A stretch of 40,160 nucleotides of DNA. Source: Phenylobacterium sp. GTDB taxonomy: Bacteria > Pseudomonadota > Alphaproteobacteria > Caulobacterales > Caulobacteraceae. The notes under the pieces were generated by a model that was given only the letters and a program-made list of their open reading frames with translations, was not told the origin of the DNA and made no database searches. The position numbers were made by a program, and so were the translations under genes. Each line of letters opens with the position of its first letter. Positions within the stretch are counted from its first letter, which is position 1. The stretch is taken from assembly GCF_030693625.1 (NCBI RefSeq), contig NZ_JAUYAF010000021.1, forward strand, positions 1-40,160, given 5' to 3'. Shown here piece after piece: positions 7,274 through 16,550 of the stretch.

Positions 7274-10218
7274 AACTTCGCGTTGATCCCCACGAAGAAC
7301 CGCCGGCCCAGGATGTCGAAGGTCGAGGGATCGGTGTTGGAGTTGGGGTAGCTGGTGAAGTAGGGCGGGTCCTTGTCGGCGAGGTTGTTCACTCCACCGC
7401 GCAGGGTGACCCGGTCGTCGACCTTCCAGGAGCCCGACAGGTCAAAGACGTCGTAGTCGGGCGTGTTCACCGCCGTGGGGCTGAAGGTCGGCACGCTGCG
7501 GGCGTCGGTCATGGCGGCGATATGGCGCCAGCGCAGGGTGGTCCGCACCGGCCCGACGGCCCAGGTGGCCGACAGCACCGACTTCCACTCCGGCAGGGCG
7601 CCGCCCGAGAGGTCGGCGCCGATGGTTCCGGCATAGTCGATGAAGGCCGCGTTCGGCCGCGCCTGGCGCTCGAAGCTGTCGAGCTTGGAGATCACCAGGT
7701 TGAAGGCCAGGGCGCCCGTGCTCTCCGGCAGGCCGAGGTCGGCCAGCCCGAAGCCCCAGTCCACCTGGGCGTCGATCCCGGAAGTCTTCACCGAGGCCAG
7801 GTTCACCTGGGTCTGGGCGACGCCGGTGATCTGGCCCGAGCTCAGGCGCGAGAATCGGCTGCAATAGAAGTTGGCGTTGGAGAGGCCTGGGTTGGATCCA
7901 TCGGCGTTGAAGCAGGAAGCCAGGATGGTCGGGACGCCGATCGTCCCCACCACGTCGGCCACCTCGATCTTGTAGTAGTCCAGACTGACGCTGAACCGCC
8001 GCAGGAAGGGCGCGTCGACCGCAGGCGTCCAGACCACCCCGGCCGTGAAGCTGTCAGCGGTCTCCTCGGTGAGGCTGGGATTGCCGCCGCCCACGATCTC
8101 CACCTGGGTCGAGGCCTGGTTGAAGGTGTCGATGATCGCGGCGGGCACGCCCTGCGACAGGCACAGGCCGCGCACCGCCGCCGCGCTCGCGCCGTTGCGG
8201 AACGAGGAGCGCACGTCGCAGGGATCGCCCGCCGTGGTGCCGGTCCCGGGCGAGCCGATGCCGAGGAAGCCCACGGACTGGGGCGAGAACAGCTCGGCGA
8301 TGTTGGGGGCGCGGACCGCTCTCTGATAGCCGCCGCGGATCAGCAGGCCTGACACCGGTTTCCAGGTGAGGTCGGCCTTGTAGGCGCTGACCTGGCCGGT
8401 GGTGGAATAGTCCGCCACCCGGCCGCCCAGCGTCACGTCCAGGCTCTGGATCAGGGGCAGGTCGGCCAGCGCCGGGACCAGCAGCTCGGCGTACAGCTCC
8501 CTGGAGGTGATGTCGCCGCTGACCGGGACCGCCGGGTTGAAGCCGACGATATCGGGCCCCTGCAACTGCAGGTCGGGTGAATAGTCGAAGTCGTCCTTGC
8601 GATGCTGGGCGCCGGCCGAGAACTTCAGCGGCCCGGCCGGGAGGTCGATGAGGCTGCCGGTCACATAGCCCTCGACGACCGTCTGCTTGATGGTCGTCGA
8701 GTTGGCGACGTCGCGGGCGATATAGGCCGCGCAGCCCGGGCTGACCTTGCCGGCCCCGAAGATGTTGAATCCGCCGCAGATGGAGACACCGCCGTCGGGA
8801 GCGAAGGTCAGGGTGCGCATGGCCGACCGGCTGACGTTGCCGACCTGGCTTTCGGTGTGATCCATCTGGCCGTGGCTGGCGTAGAGGTCCCACTTCCAGT
8901 CCTTGATCGGCAGGGCTCCACGGAGGCCCGCCACCAGCTGCATCGTCTCATAGGTGTTGTTGGAGAGCCGGCCGCCCACCTCATTGAAGGCGCGGCGGGG
9001 ATAGAAGGCCGCGGTCGGATCGGCGCGCGACGCCAGCAGGGTGCGCAGGTCGGTGGGGATGAAGGGGTTGGTGACCGGGACCACGATGTCGGGGCCGGGG
9101 AAGGCGCCGTCGCTGGCCGAGGCGGGGCCCAGCTGCCGCGAGACATCATAGGTGGTGTAGCTGGCCGTGCCGTAGGCCTCGAGGCTGTCGGTCAGGTCGT
9201 AGCGGCCCGAGGCGTAGAGGCTCCACCGTTCCAAGGGCAGGTTCAGGTAGCGATAGGCGGCGCTGTTGAAGGTGTAGCTGGCGGCCGAGAAGCCCGCATC
9301 GCGCACGCCCGTATAGTTGTTCACCGGGGCGGTGGAGAACAGGCTGCCGTCGGCGTTGAAAGAGAGGCTGGCGCCGCGGGCCACCGTGCCGGGTGCGAAG
9401 CCATAGGCGCCGAACACTGTGTTCATGGCCGCCTGGCTGGGCAGGTTGGCTGCGCCGCCGGCGTTCGATGCCGGATCGAAGCGCCCGTCGGGGATCGTCG
9501 CCGCGCCTGAGGGCGTCAGGCCGGTGGTGAGGATCGAATAGCCCACGGCCGACCAGTCGCGGTCCGCCGCCAGCAGGCCCTCGCGCTTGTCATAGGTGGC
9601 GGCGACGGCGAGGGCACCGCGCTCGAAATTGCGGCCCCAGCCCACGGACGCCGTGAGCTGGCCGGCGTCGTTCTGCTCTGTGACGCCGAACTGGGCGTCG
9701 ACCTGCAGGCCCTCGAAATTGCGCTTGAGCTTGAAGTTCACAACGCCCGCGATGGCGTCAGAGCCATAGACCGCCGAGGCGCCGCCGGTGATGGTCTCCA
9801 CCGTGTCCACCAGGAAGGTCGGCACGGTGTTGAGATCGACCACCGCATTGGGGTTTCCCGCCACCACCCGGCGCCCGTCGATCAGCACCAGGGTGCGGGT
9901 CGGCCCCAGGCCGCGCAGGTTGGCGTAGGCCTGGCCGGGCGTGGTCACGAAGTTGGTGGTGTTGGTGCCCGAGCCATTGGACGGCGTGAACTGGGGAAGC
10001 TGGTTCAGGGTGTTCTCGATCGTCACCATGCCGACGGCGGCGATCTGCTCCTGGCCCACCGTGACGATGGGGCTCTCGGAGACATAGTCCTTGCGGGCGA
10101 TCCGGCTGCCGGTGACCACGATCTCGGAGACCTCGGCGTCCTGGGCCAGGACCGGAGCGGCAGGCAAGCTCAGCAACCCCGCCAGGGCGCCGGCGCACAT
10201 CAGGTCCGCTGTCTTCAT
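7270..10218 (-). CDS. TonB-dependent outer membrane receptor
   Basis: 982 residues from the ATG at 10218; a 10-residue longer start at 10248 is possible but would put charged residues before the signal peptide. The signal peptide ends near VLAQ-DAE. A TonB-box-like stretch (EIVVTGSRI) precedes the plug domain (about 45-160) with LRGLGPTRTLVLIDGRR and TGGASAVYGSDAIAGVVN. A 22-strand-type barrel follows and ends in the terminal Phe of GINAKF. This is the oligosaccharide/plant-polymer type of receptor abundant in Caulobacterales. Several paired cysteines (about CGGFNIFGAGKVSPGC, CDV, CLSQ, CFN, CSR) suggest disulfides in extracellular loops. No transporter or degradation gene adjoins it, so the substrate cannot be named. 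It stands alone on the minus strand. Confidence 0.95.
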   Translation of the reverse strand: MKTADLMCAGALAGLLSLPAAPVLAQDAEVSEIVVTGSRIARKDYVSESPIVTVGQEQIAAVGMVTIENTLNQLPQFTPSNGSGTNTTNFVTTPGQAYANLRGLGPTRTLVLIDGRRVVAGNPNAVVDLNTVPTFLVDTVETITGGASAVYGSDAIAGVVNFKLKRNFEGLQVDAQFGVTEQNDAGQLTASVGWGRNFERGALAVAATYDKREGLLAADRDWSAVGYSILTTGLTPSGAATIPDGRFDPASNAGGAANLPSQAAMNTVFGAYGFAPGTVARGASLSFNADGSLFSTAPVNNYTGVRDAGFSAASYTFNSAAYRYLNLPLERWSLYASGRYDLTDSLEAYGTASYTTYDVSRQLGPASASDGAFPGPDIVVPVTNPFIPTDLRTLLASRADPTAAFYPRRAFNEVGGRLSNNTYETMQLVAGLRGALPIKDWKWDLYASHGQMDHTESQVGNVSRSAMRTLTFAPDGGVSICGGFNIFGAGKVSPGCAAYIARDVANSTTIKQTVVEGYVTGSLIDLPAGPLKFSAGAQHRKDDFDYSPDLQLQGPDIVGFNPAVPVSGDITSRELYAELLVPALADLPLIQSLDVTLGGRVADYSTTGQVSAYKADLTWKPVSGLLIRGGYQRAVRAPNIAELFSPQSVGFLGIGSPGTGTTAGDPCDVRSSFRNGASAAAVRGLCLSQGVPAAIIDTFNQASTQVEIVGGGNPSLTEETADSFTAGVVWTPAVDAPFLRRFSVSLDYYKIEVADVVGTIGVPTILASCFNADGSNPGLSNANFYCSRFSRLSSGQITGVAQTQVNLASVKTSGIDAQVDWGFGLADLGLPESTGALAFNLVISKLDSFERQARPNAAFIDYAGTIGADLSGGALPEWKSVLSATWAVGPVRTTLRWRHIAAMTDARSVPTFSPTAVNTPDYDVFDLSGSWKVDDRVTLRGGVNNLADKDPPYFTSYPNSNTDPSTFDILGRRFFVGINAKF

Positions 10219-10594
10219 GTTGAACGCCCGTCCCCTGGATCCACCCATGCGGGTGATTTGCAGCCCAAGCTAGGGGAAGGCGAGCCTTCTCGCTACTGAC
10301 GGAAAAGGAGTGGGTTAAGGTTCAGGCGGCGGCGCCGGAACGTGGCCGCAACGAATCAGGACCGAATCGCTGACTCGGCCGGATTCGGGATTTGTTCCCT
10401 ACAAGGTATTGTATCCTAAGGGCTTGGGGACACAAGACGGTCGGTCCGCGGGTGGTTTGGCGTGGCGACAGGAAAGTGCGATGAAGCGGTGTGAAAGGCG
10501 GCTCCGCCTTGACGCCGCCGCTTACCTTCGACTATATCGCCCGCTCTCGCGCGGGTCCGCCCGCCGTCACTCTTTCTCGCTTAGGTCTTAAGCC
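10219..10594. other. Intergenic region between TonB receptor and rpmB
   Basis: About 375 bases separate the divergent receptor and rpmB genes. The right part holds the rpmB promoter described below. At 10362-10388 an inverted repeat pairs CCGAATC with GATTCGG across a 13-base gap; it could be an operator for either gene but has no clear family match. A 60-residue reading frame at 10409-10591 has no ribosome binding site or family features and overlaps the promoter, so I do not call it. I could not pick out a receptor promoter on the minus strand. Confidence 0.6.
10509..10538 (+). promoter_or_regulatory. Probable housekeeping promoter of rpmB
   Basis: TTGACG (10509-10514) and TATATC (10533-10538) are separated by 18 bases. 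In context the second box reads ACTATATC, one base off the Caulobacter sigma-73 consensus GCTANAWC, and TTGACGC matches the -35 consensus TTGACGS. A small GC hairpin (10540-10555) would form at the very start of the transcript. The leader to the ATG would be about 50 bases. Confidence 0.6.
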
Positions 10595-10900
10595 ATGTCG
10601 CGTCGCTGCGAACTCACCGGTATCGGCCCCATGGTCGGCAACAATGTGAGCCACTCGAATATCAAGACCAAGCGCCGCTTCCTGCCGGCGTTGGCCCCTG
10701 CCAGCCTGCAGTCCGATGCGCTCGGGCAAACCTTCAAGCTGCGCATCTCCAATGCGGCCCGCCGCACCCTGGACTTCCGCGGCGGCCTGGACATCTTCTT
10801 GGTCAAGGCCAAGGACGAGCAGCTCTCGCCCCGCGCCCTCAAGATCAAGCGCCAGCTGAAGGCCAAGCTCGCCGCGCAAGCGCCAGCCGCCGCCGCCTAG
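10595..10900 (+). CDS. rpmB: 50S ribosomal protein L28
   Basis: 101 residues. It is a component of the large ribosomal subunit. The N-terminus MSRRCELTGIGPMVGNNVSH and the following N-IKTKRRFLPAL pattern are those of bacterial L28. The C-terminal extension rich in Lys, Ala and Gln (LKIKRQLKAKLAAQ) is usual in alphaproteobacteria, where L28 is about 95-100 residues. Only one Cys is present, so the zinc-binding CxxC form is not used. It is transcribed alone: a good promoter lies before it and a strong intrinsic terminator 23 bases after it. The neighbourhood with cobT, cobS, a J-domain gene and bolA is, from memory, common in alphaproteobacteria. Confidence 0.97.
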   Translation: MSRRCELTGIGPMVGNNVSHSNIKTKRRFLPALAPASLQSDALGQTFKLRISNAARRTLDFRGGLDIFLVKAKDEQLSPRALKIKRQLKAKLAAQAPAAAA

Positions 10901-10923
10901 GCGCAAGCGCCAAGCAGATTTGG

Positions 10924-10957
10924 AAAAGGCCGGCGGTGACGCCGGCCTTTTTCTTTT
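10924..10957 (+). terminator. Intrinsic terminator of rpmB
   Basis: An 11-base perfect stem (AAAAGGCCGGC at 10924-10934 with its complement at 10941-10951), a 6-base loop GGTGAC, and a run TTTTTCTTTTC. This is a textbook Rho-independent terminator on the plus strand. Confidence 0.93.
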
Positions 10958-10961
10958 CTAC

Positions 10962-11069
10962 CCGCTCGTCCCGGCGAAGGCCGGGATCCAGGTCGTAGGT
11001 CGCGACCTGCGCCAAGCATCCTCAGAGCGGTGGATGTATCTGGGTCCCGGCCTTCGCCGGGATGAGCGG
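10962..11069. repeat. Pair of inverted extragenic palindromes (BIME-like)
   Basis: A 29-base unit at 10962-10990 recurs in inverted orientation at 11041-11069 with 27 of 29 bases matching. Each unit contains its own small hairpin, CCCGGC-GAAG-GCCGGG. A 50-base spacer separates them. The unit is of the CTCATCCCGGCGAAGGCC kind that I recall as dispersed and common in Caulobacteraceae intergenic DNA. It lies between the convergent rpmB and dienelactone hydrolase genes. Confidence 0.85.
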
Positions 11070-11080
11070 ATGAGGGGGTT

Positions 11081-11827
11081 CTATTTCAGCGTCTCATCGA
11101 ACAGGGCGATCAATTCGCGCCAGTGGCGCTCGGCGCCGTCGGGATTGTGCACCGGCATGTCGGTGGGCACCCAGCCGTGCTTGCAGCCTTCCCAGATCGA
11201 CACCTCGGCGTCCACGCCCGCCTCGCTCAGGGACTTGATGAGCCGGGTGTTCTGGGCCTCGTCATAACTGCGGTCCTCTATGGCCCCGGCCACCAGCACC
11301 TTGGCCTTGATCGCAGGCGCCAGCAGATGCGGGCTGCGCTCGTCGTCGGTGGCCATGTTGCCGCCGTGGAAGGAGGCCGCCGCCCCGATGCGGTCCGGGT
11401 AGGTTCCCGCTGCGCGCAGGGCGATGGAGCCGCCCATGCAATAGCCCGTGATTCCCACCTTGCCCGGCTTGGCGGCCGGATCGGCCGCGATGAAGTCGAG
11501 GCAGGCCTTCACGTCGGTCATCTGCCGGCCCGCGCCCGTGCTGGCCCGCAGTTTGGCGAACAGCTCGCTGGCCTCCTTGTCGCCCGCGCGGGCCGCGGCG
11601 ATGTCCAGGGGCGGGTAGGGGCCGGCGCGCCAGAACAGGTCGGGCAGCAGCACGTAGTAGCCGGCGGCGGCCAGGCGCTCGCCCATCTCGAACAGGGCCG
11701 GCCGAATGGCCGGGGCGTCCATGGCGATGATCGCGGCGGGCCAGGGGCCAACGCCTGAGTCGGGTTTGAAGATGAAGGCGCGCGCCTCGCCCTCCGGGGT
11801 GGGAAGGGCGATCTCGGTCTGGCTCAT
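11081..11827 (-). CDS. Dienelactone hydrolase family protein
   Basis: 248 residues, alpha/beta hydrolase fold, cytoplasmic (no signal peptide from this start). The catalytic triad of dienelactone hydrolases is visible as C130 in GYCMGG, D185 in AIEDRSYD and H217 in CKHGW; the cysteine nucleophile distinguishes the family from serine hydrolases. Dienelactone hydrolases open cyclic dienelactones to maleylacetate in chloroaromatic degradation, but many members act on other esters, and no catabolic genes adjoin this one. I chose ATG 11827 (MSQTEIALPTPEG) over the longer start at 11884, whose extra 19 residues do not fit the family. It lies 73 bases downstream of the phytase-like lipoprotein gene on the same strand and may share its transcript. 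Confidence 0.9.
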   Translation of the reverse strand: MSQTEIALPTPEGEARAFIFKPDSGVGPWPAAIIAMDAPAIRPALFEMGERLAAAGYYVLLPDLFWRAGPYPPLDIAAARAGDKEASELFAKLRASTGAGRQMTDVKACLDFIAADPAAKPGKVGITGYCMGGSIALRAAGTYPDRIGAAASFHGGNMATDDERSPHLLAPAIKAKVLVAGAIEDRSYDEAQNTRLIKSLSEAGVDAEVSIWEGCKHGWVPTDMPVHNPDGAERHWRELIALFDETLK

Positions 11828-11900
11828 AATGGCGGCCTCGCTAAGCGGGATGAGGAAAAGTGGGAACCGGTTTTCCGCCCGCATCCCGCGCTCTGAAAAT

Positions 11901-12863
11901 CTACTTCGCGGGCTTCCAGTCGAAAGCCAGCAGGATGGTCTTCTGGGAATTGGAGAAATTGTCGTCGGAGAGCAGGTAGAACCGGATCGCGCCGTCCTTG
12001 CCGGGCACCGCCGATACGCCTTCGAGATTGTCGACGGTCAGGGGCTTGGCCATGTCCATGCGCGCCACCTCGCCGGCGGGGCCAAGGATCTTCAGGGTGA
12101 TGCGGCTGCCGCGCACGGGGTCCCAGGCGCGGAACAGCCAGGCGGTCTTCCCGTCGGCCAGCCTGTCGACCGCAACCACCCCGAACTCAGGCGGCTTCTC
12201 CAGGGTTGGACCCTTCACGCAGGCCGCGGTGACGCGGCAGGTCCAGGTCTCGCCGGAGTCCTCACCGACGGTGATGTAGCCGTCGGGGCCGACAGCGGGA
12301 TCGAAGGCCAGGGCCTCCATGCCGCCGTTGGGGGGGAAGCCGGCGTCCACCGGCGAGGGAACAACCCGGGCGGCGCCGCCCTTTGCCGGATAGAGCAGAA
12401 TGCGGTCGATGGCCTCGAAGCTGACCAGCCGGTCGCCATTGGGCATGAAGGCCAAGCCCTCAGAATCGGCCTCCTTCTTGCCCTGAAGCGGCTTTCCGTC
12501 CGGCCCGGTGAGGACCGTCAGCTTGCCGGGACCGACGCCGACCAAGCGGCCGGTCTTGTCCAGCAGGACGCGGCTTTCCAGCAGGTCGCCCTCGTCGCTC
12601 ATCGAGACCAGCTTGCGATCCTGGGTCACCCGAAGGTCCGACAGTCCATGGAAGCGCGAGGTCTGGTCCGACGAGAGCACCAGGCCGCCCGCATAGACGA
12701 AGTCGCCGATGCGATCCTGTGACGGGTCCTGCGGGTTGAGCGCGACCGGCGTGGCGGTGATGGTGATCCCGGAGCCTGCGGCCATCGGCCCCTTGGGCAG
12801 GGTGGACGGTTGCGCGCAGGCGGTGAGCGCGGCGAGCGCGGCTCCCAGGATCAGTCGTTTCAC
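11901..12863 (-). CDS. Phytase-like esterase lipoprotein
   Basis: 320 residues. The N-terminus has a lipoprotein signal with lipobox LTAC, so C16 is probably lipidated and the protein anchored in the envelope. The rest fits the esterase-like phytase domain (beta-propeller), with [38 protein letters not shown] and DNLEGVSA as repeated blade motifs carrying acidic residues. Whether it is a true phytase or another phosphoester hydrolase is unknown. It begins inside the stop of cobT (ATGA at 12860-12863), so it is translated from the cobT message. This linkage to a chelatase gene has no obvious metabolic reason but recurs, from memory, in related genomes. Confidence 0.85.
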   Translation of the reverse strand: MKRLILGAALAALTACAQPSTLPKGPMAAGSGITITATPVALNPQDPSQDRIGDFVYAGGLVLSSDQTSRFHGLSDLRVTQDRKLVSMSDEGDLLESRVLLDKTGRLVGVGPGKLTVLTGPDGKPLQGKKEADSEGLAFMPNGDRLVSFEAIDRILLYPAKGGAARVVPSPVDAGFPPNGGMEALAFDPAVGPDGYITVGEDSGETWTCRVTAACVKGPTLEKPPEFGVVAVDRLADGKTAWLFRAWDPVRGSRITLKILGPAGEVARMDMAKPLTVDNLEGVSAVPGKDGAIRFYLLSDDNFSNSQKTILLAFDWKPAK

Positions 12864-14812
12864 GCCACGGCTCTCCGGACTTCCTTGAAGGTGGACCGCC
12901 GGGTCGCGCCGCCCTGGGGGCCTTGCGTATTGGGCGGTGGGGCCAGCAGGCCCGCGGTCTTGCGGGTCTGCCTGCGCGGCTCTTCATTGAACAGCTCAGC
13001 CAGCTGGTCGACGATGGCGCCGGCCAGTTGCTCGACATCCACGATGGTGACAGCGCGCCGGTAATAGCGCGTGACGTCGTGGCCGATGCCGATGGCGATC
13101 AGCTGCACGGGGCTCTTGTCCTGGATCTCGGCGATCACCTCGCGCAGGTGGCGCTCCAGGTAGTGGCCGGAGTTCACCGACAGGGTCGAGTCGTCCACCG
13201 GCGCGCCGTCGGAGATCACCATCAGGATGCGGCGGGCCTCGGTGCGGCCGATCAGCCGCTGGTGCGCCCACATCAGGGCCTCGCCGTCGATGTTCTCCTT
13301 CAACAGGCCTTCGCGCATCATCAGGCCAAGGTTGCGCTTGGCGCGGCGCCACGGGGCGTCGGCGGCCTTGTAGATGATGTGGCGCAGGTCGTTCAGGCGG
13401 CCCGGCTGGGCCGGCTTGCCGGCCTTCAGCCAGTCCTCGCGGCTCGTGCCGCCCTTCCAGGCCCGGGTGGTGAAGCCCAGAATCTCGGTCTTCACGCCGC
13501 AGCGCTCCAGGGTGCGGGCCAGGATGTCGGCGCAGACGGCGGCCACCATGATCGGGCGGCCGCGCATGGAGCCGGAATTGTCGATCAGGATGGTGACCAC
13601 CGTGTCGCGGAACTCGGTGTCTTCCTCTTCCTTGAAGGCCAGCGAGGCGGTGGGGTCGGTGATCACCCGGGTCAGGCGGGCCACATCCAGGAGCCCTTCC
13701 TCCAGGTCGAAGGTCCAGGAGCGGTTCTGCTGGGCCATCAGCTTGCGCTGCAGCTTGTTGGCCAGGCGCGAGACCACGCTGGAGAGGCTGGCGAGCTGCT
13801 GGTCGAGATAGGCGCGCAGCCGGGTCAGCTCCTCGAGGTCGCAAAGCTCCTCGGCCGCCACGATCTCGTCGTTGGCGGTGGTGAAGACCTTGTATGTGGG
13901 GGTCTTGGCGTCGCCCTTCGGGTCCGGCCGCGCGGGTTGCTCGCCCTCGCCCAGCTCCGGCGGCTCGTCAGAATCCTCGGCGTTGGGATCATCCTCGGCC
14001 TGCATCATCTGGCTGTCGGCGTCCTCGCTTTCGCTGTGGGTCGCCTCGCTGTCGTCCATGGAGGCCTGCTGCGGGGACTGCCCCTCGCCATCGCCCTCAT
14101 CGCCGTCCTCGGCGGCTTCAGCCTCGCCCTCGTCGCCATCCTCGTCGTCCTGGTCGGCCTGGTCGGGGGCGTCCGAGAGGTCGTCGCCCATCGACAGGTC
14201 GCGCAGGATGGTGCGCGCCATCTTGGCGTAGGCCTTCTGGTCGTCGATCTTGTCGATCAGCTTGTCGAGATCCTGGCCCGCTCGGGCCTCGATCTCGTCG
14301 CGGAACATGTCCACCAGCAGCTTGGCGTTCGGCGGCGGCTCCACCCCGGTCAGCCGCTCGCGGGCCATCAGGGCGACGATCTCGGCCATCGGAGGATTGG
14401 CCTGGGCGTCGACGGGATTGAAGGGGCGCTTGAGCCAGGCCTGCTCGTGCACGACCTTCAGGTTCTCCCGCACGCCGCCGAGCGCATTGGAGCCGATGGC
14501 TTCGATCCGAACCTGTTCCAGGGCGTCATAGGCCGGCGCGCCCAGGGCCGAGCCGGGGCGGGTGCGGGCATGGACCTGGGCGTCGTGGTGCGAGATGCGC
14601 AGGGCCATCTGGTCGGCCAGGCCACGGATGCGCGCGGCGTCTGTCGGCGTGAGGTCGCGGGGCGGGTGCGGCAAGACCGCGCGATTGCCCGACAGCACGG
14701 GACCTTCCCCGGAGTAGACGATCTCCAGGTCGGGCGACTCGGCCAGCGAGCGCGCAGCGTTCGCAAGGGCGCGTTTGAAGGGCTCGAGCGGGCTTTCCGG
14801 GTTCTTGGCCAT
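12860..14812 (-). CDS. cobT: CobT, cobaltochelatase subunit / VWA protein
   Basis: 650 residues, close to the roughly 630 of characterised CobT. With CobS it forms the AAA+/VWA part of the aerobic cobaltochelatase that helps CobN insert cobalt into hydrogenobyrinate diamide. An N-terminal helical domain (1-220), a very acidic Asp/Glu/Ser linker (about 220-310) and a C-terminal von Willebrand A domain are present. The MIDAS motif DNSGS spans D411-S415. ATG 14812 is preferred to a TTG at 14818 because GGAAG lies 6 bases upstream of it. CobN and the other cobalamin genes are not in the window, so the pair might instead serve another metal or protein-remodelling task. Transcription continues into the phytase-like gene. 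Confidence 0.95.
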   Translation of the reverse strand: MAKNPESPLEPFKRALANAARSLAESPDLEIVYSGEGPVLSGNRAVLPHPPRDLTPTDAARIRGLADQMALRISHHDAQVHARTRPGSALGAPAYDALEQVRIEAIGSNALGGVRENLKVVHEQAWLKRPFNPVDAQANPPMAEIVALMARERLTGVEPPPNAKLLVDMFRDEIEARAGQDLDKLIDKIDDQKAYAKMARTILRDLSMGDDLSDAPDQADQDDEDGDEGEAEAAEDGDEGDGEGQSPQQASMDDSEATHSESEDADSQMMQAEDDPNAEDSDEPPELGEGEQPARPDPKGDAKTPTYKVFTTANDEIVAAEELCDLEELTRLRAYLDQQLASLSSVVSRLANKLQRKLMAQQNRSWTFDLEEGLLDVARLTRVITDPTASLAFKEEEDTEFRDTVVTILIDNSGSMRGRPIMVAAVCADILARTLERCGVKTEILGFTTRAWKGGTSREDWLKAGKPAQPGRLNDLRHIIYKAADAPWRRAKRNLGLMMREGLLKENIDGEALMWAHQRLIGRTEARRILMVISDGAPVDDSTLSVNSGHYLERHLREVIAEIQDKSPVQLIAIGIGHDVTRYYRRAVTIVDVEQLAGAIVDQLAELFNEEPRRQTRKTAGLLAPPPNTQGPQGGATRRSTFKEVRRAVA

Positions 14813-14940
14813 GGCCAACTTCCATAGCGCGTCGGAGTGAACCGAGGAAAGTCCTGTTGGTGGTGCGGCTGAGTGCCGCAGGCCGGTCGTAGGATGTGTT
14901 TACACTTTCACGCGCCACGATGATCCGAGGAACAGGTGGA

Positions 14941-16188
14941 GTGAGTGCGGTGACGGCGGTTGCGTGTCTGAGAGTGGCGGTGGATGCGGAGAAGACGGGC
15001 CTGAAGCCGGCCGTCCTCGGGCCATTGGTCGCCAAGTTCTCAGGGATCTATCTTGAGGGAAAATGGCAGTGGCCGCGCCAGTTCACGCCCCTGACCCACT
15101 ACTCCTTCCTGCTGACCGATCCGCGCGCCGATGAGCTGGACGTCCAGGAACTGGCGCGGCTGGGCGACGACCTGCAGATCAAGCTGTTCGGCGAGGGTGA
15201 CGACGAGGCCGGCAAGGTCGGCCTGCTGCTGTTCGAGGGCTCCGCTGAAGCGGTCCAGGCCTTCGCGGCCCTCGACGACGCGGCCGTAAGCGCCGCCCTG
15301 CTGGATCCGTCCCTGTTACCGCCCGGCGGCCGGCTGAGCCGCGTCGAAGCCGCCCCCAACCGAACCGGCGACGAACCTGCCCTGTCGCCCGGAGCTCCCG
15401 TCGGACCGATCTGGGTGACCCAGCAAGCAGCCCTGGCGGATATCGCCGAGGCGGCCGCCAAGCACCCCATGCCGTCCCTGGACGGAGTCCAGGGGATCTA
15501 CTTCACCCTGCGCAGCGTCTTTGTCGGCGACGTGGTCAGCTCAACTCCAGGATCCCTGAGGACCCACCTCAGCCTGGTGGAAGGCGACGAGCACATGCCC
15601 GCCGATCCCCAGGCTTTCGACGCCGATTGCCTGGCCGTGGCGGCACGGATGCTGGCGGGCCCTGGGCCCCATTCGATGCTCTACCTGCCCATCTGCTACT
15701 CCAACATCGTCCGCGCCTCCCAGCGCGCGGCCTATGAGGAGATGCTCGCCACCCTGCCTCCAGCGGCGAAGGGCCAGTTGGCGGCGGCGGTCTATGATGT
15801 ACCCCGCGACCCGGCCTTCACGGCCCTGGCCACCGTCCGGGCCTCCCTGTTGAAGTACGTGACCAATATCGACCTGCGCACGCAAGATCCCGGCTTCGAG
15901 GTGGAGAAGCTGGCGCCCAACGCGGTCACGAGCGTGACCCTTGTCCTGCCCAGCGGCGACCAGCGGGCTCGGCTCGCGGTGTTGCGCCGGTTCGCCGAAC
16001 GGCTGGGGCTCTATCGCAAGAAGCAGATCTGGGCGGCGGTCACCAACGTCCGAAACCGCGTGGAGCTGGAAGCCTGCATTGCAGCTCACGTGCCGTTCGT
16101 GACGGGCTCGGGCGTCTGTCGCCTGCAGACGGCGCCGGTCGGCGGCCGCATGCAGCCGCCGGAGGCTCTGCCTCTGCTGGCGGCCTGA
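14941..16188 (+). CDS. Uncharacterised protein, possible degenerate EAL-like fold
   Basis: 415 residues; I do not recognise a named family. No signal peptide or membrane segment is visible, so it is probably cytoplasmic. The C-terminal half (about 240-400) alternates helices and strands and ends with a pattern WAAVTNVRNRVELEACIAAH then VPFVTGSGVC. That pattern recalls the last part of an EAL phosphodiesterase barrel (the AEGVET ... QGY region) without its catalytic residues. This is weak inference. The N-terminal half contains WQWPRQFTPLTHYSFLLTDP and FGEGDDEAGKVGLLLFEG. GTG 14941 is chosen for the GAGGA nine bases upstream; earlier ATG codons at 14896 and 14920 remain possible. It is divergent from cobT and sits between cobT and cobS on the opposite strand. 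Confidence 0.7.
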   Translation: MSAVTAVACLRVAVDAEKTGLKPAVLGPLVAKFSGIYLEGKWQWPRQFTPLTHYSFLLTDPRADELDVQELARLGDDLQIKLFGEGDDEAGKVGLLLFEGSAEAVQAFAALDDAAVSAALLDPSLLPPGGRLSRVEAAPNRTGDEPALSPGAPVGPIWVTQQAALADIAEAAAKHPMPSLDGVQGIYFTLRSVFVGDVVSSTPGSLRTHLSLVEGDEHMPADPQAFDADCLAVAARMLAGPGPHSMLYLPICYSNIVRASQRAAYEEMLATLPPAAKGQLAAAVYDVPRDPAFTALATVRASLLKYVTNIDLRTQDPGFEVEKLAPNAVTSVTLVLPSGDQRARLAVLRRFAERLGLYRKKQIWAAVTNVRNRVELEACIAAHVPFVTGSGVCRLQTAPVGGRMQPPEALPLLAA

Positions 16189-16262
16189 TCGCCACAGGAA
16201 CGCGACGGCGTTGCCCCGCGTTGAGCCAGCAAGACCCCTGATGTCTTTGGCTGGAGTTCAAC

Positions 16263-16442
16263 ATGTTGAAATGGGCCCTGATTTTCGCCGTGGTCGCGCT
16301 GATCGCGGGCGCGCTCGGCTTCACCGGTATGGCCGGCGCGGCGGCGGGTATCGCCAAGCTGCTGTTCTTTGTGGCCGTGATCGGCTTCGTGCTGTTCCTG
16401 GCGCTGGGCGCCTTCGTCGGCAAGAAGATCAGCGGAGGCTGA
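16263..16442 (+). CDS. Small membrane protein, DUF1328 (YtjA-like)
   Basis: 59 residues, two membrane helices (about 4-21 and 32-52) joined by a short Gly/Ala turn ([14 protein letters not shown]), ending in a Lys-containing tail. This is the DUF1328/UPF0391 pattern. Function unknown; relatives are small inner membrane proteins often linked to stress. TGGAG lies seven bases before the ATG, and a strong intrinsic terminator follows 26 bases after the stop, so the gene is expressed on its own or with the upstream uncharacterised gene. It is shorter than a 60-residue cut-off. Confidence 0.88.
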   Translation: MLKWALIFAVVALIAGALGFTGMAGAAAGIAKLLFFVAVIGFVLFLALGAFVGKKISGG

Positions 16443-16468
16443 GCCGCCTCTGAAATCTGAGACGGACA

Positions 16469-16498
16469 AGGGCGCGGAGTCACCTCCGCGCCTTTTCT
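16469..16498 (+). terminator. Intrinsic terminator after the DUF1328 gene
   Basis: A 9-base GC-rich stem, GGCGCGGAG (16471-16479) with CTCCGCGCC (16484-16492), loop TCAC, followed by TTTTCTGTTT. The T tract is on the plus strand, so it terminates the DUF1328 transcript rather than the convergent cobS. Confidence 0.9.
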
Positions 16499-16550
16499 GT
16501 TTCGAGCCTGTCGCGTGAGCGAGTCGGCCTCGTCGGCTGCGGGGTTGGCT

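Noticed and set aside
10409..10591. 60-codon frame before rpmB
   Set aside because: It overlaps the probable rpmB promoter, lacks a ribosome site and has no domain.
12923..14827. Long open frame (634 codons) on the plus strand opposite cobT
   Set aside because: It is a mirror of cobT's biased codon third positions. Its translation is low-complexity Gly/Ala/Val/His-rich with no family features, while cobT on the other strand is certain.
14813..14940. Possible cobalamin riboswitch near cobT
   Set aside because: No B12-box-like sequence or long structured leader is visible; the gap is only about 130 bases and is shared by divergent genes.
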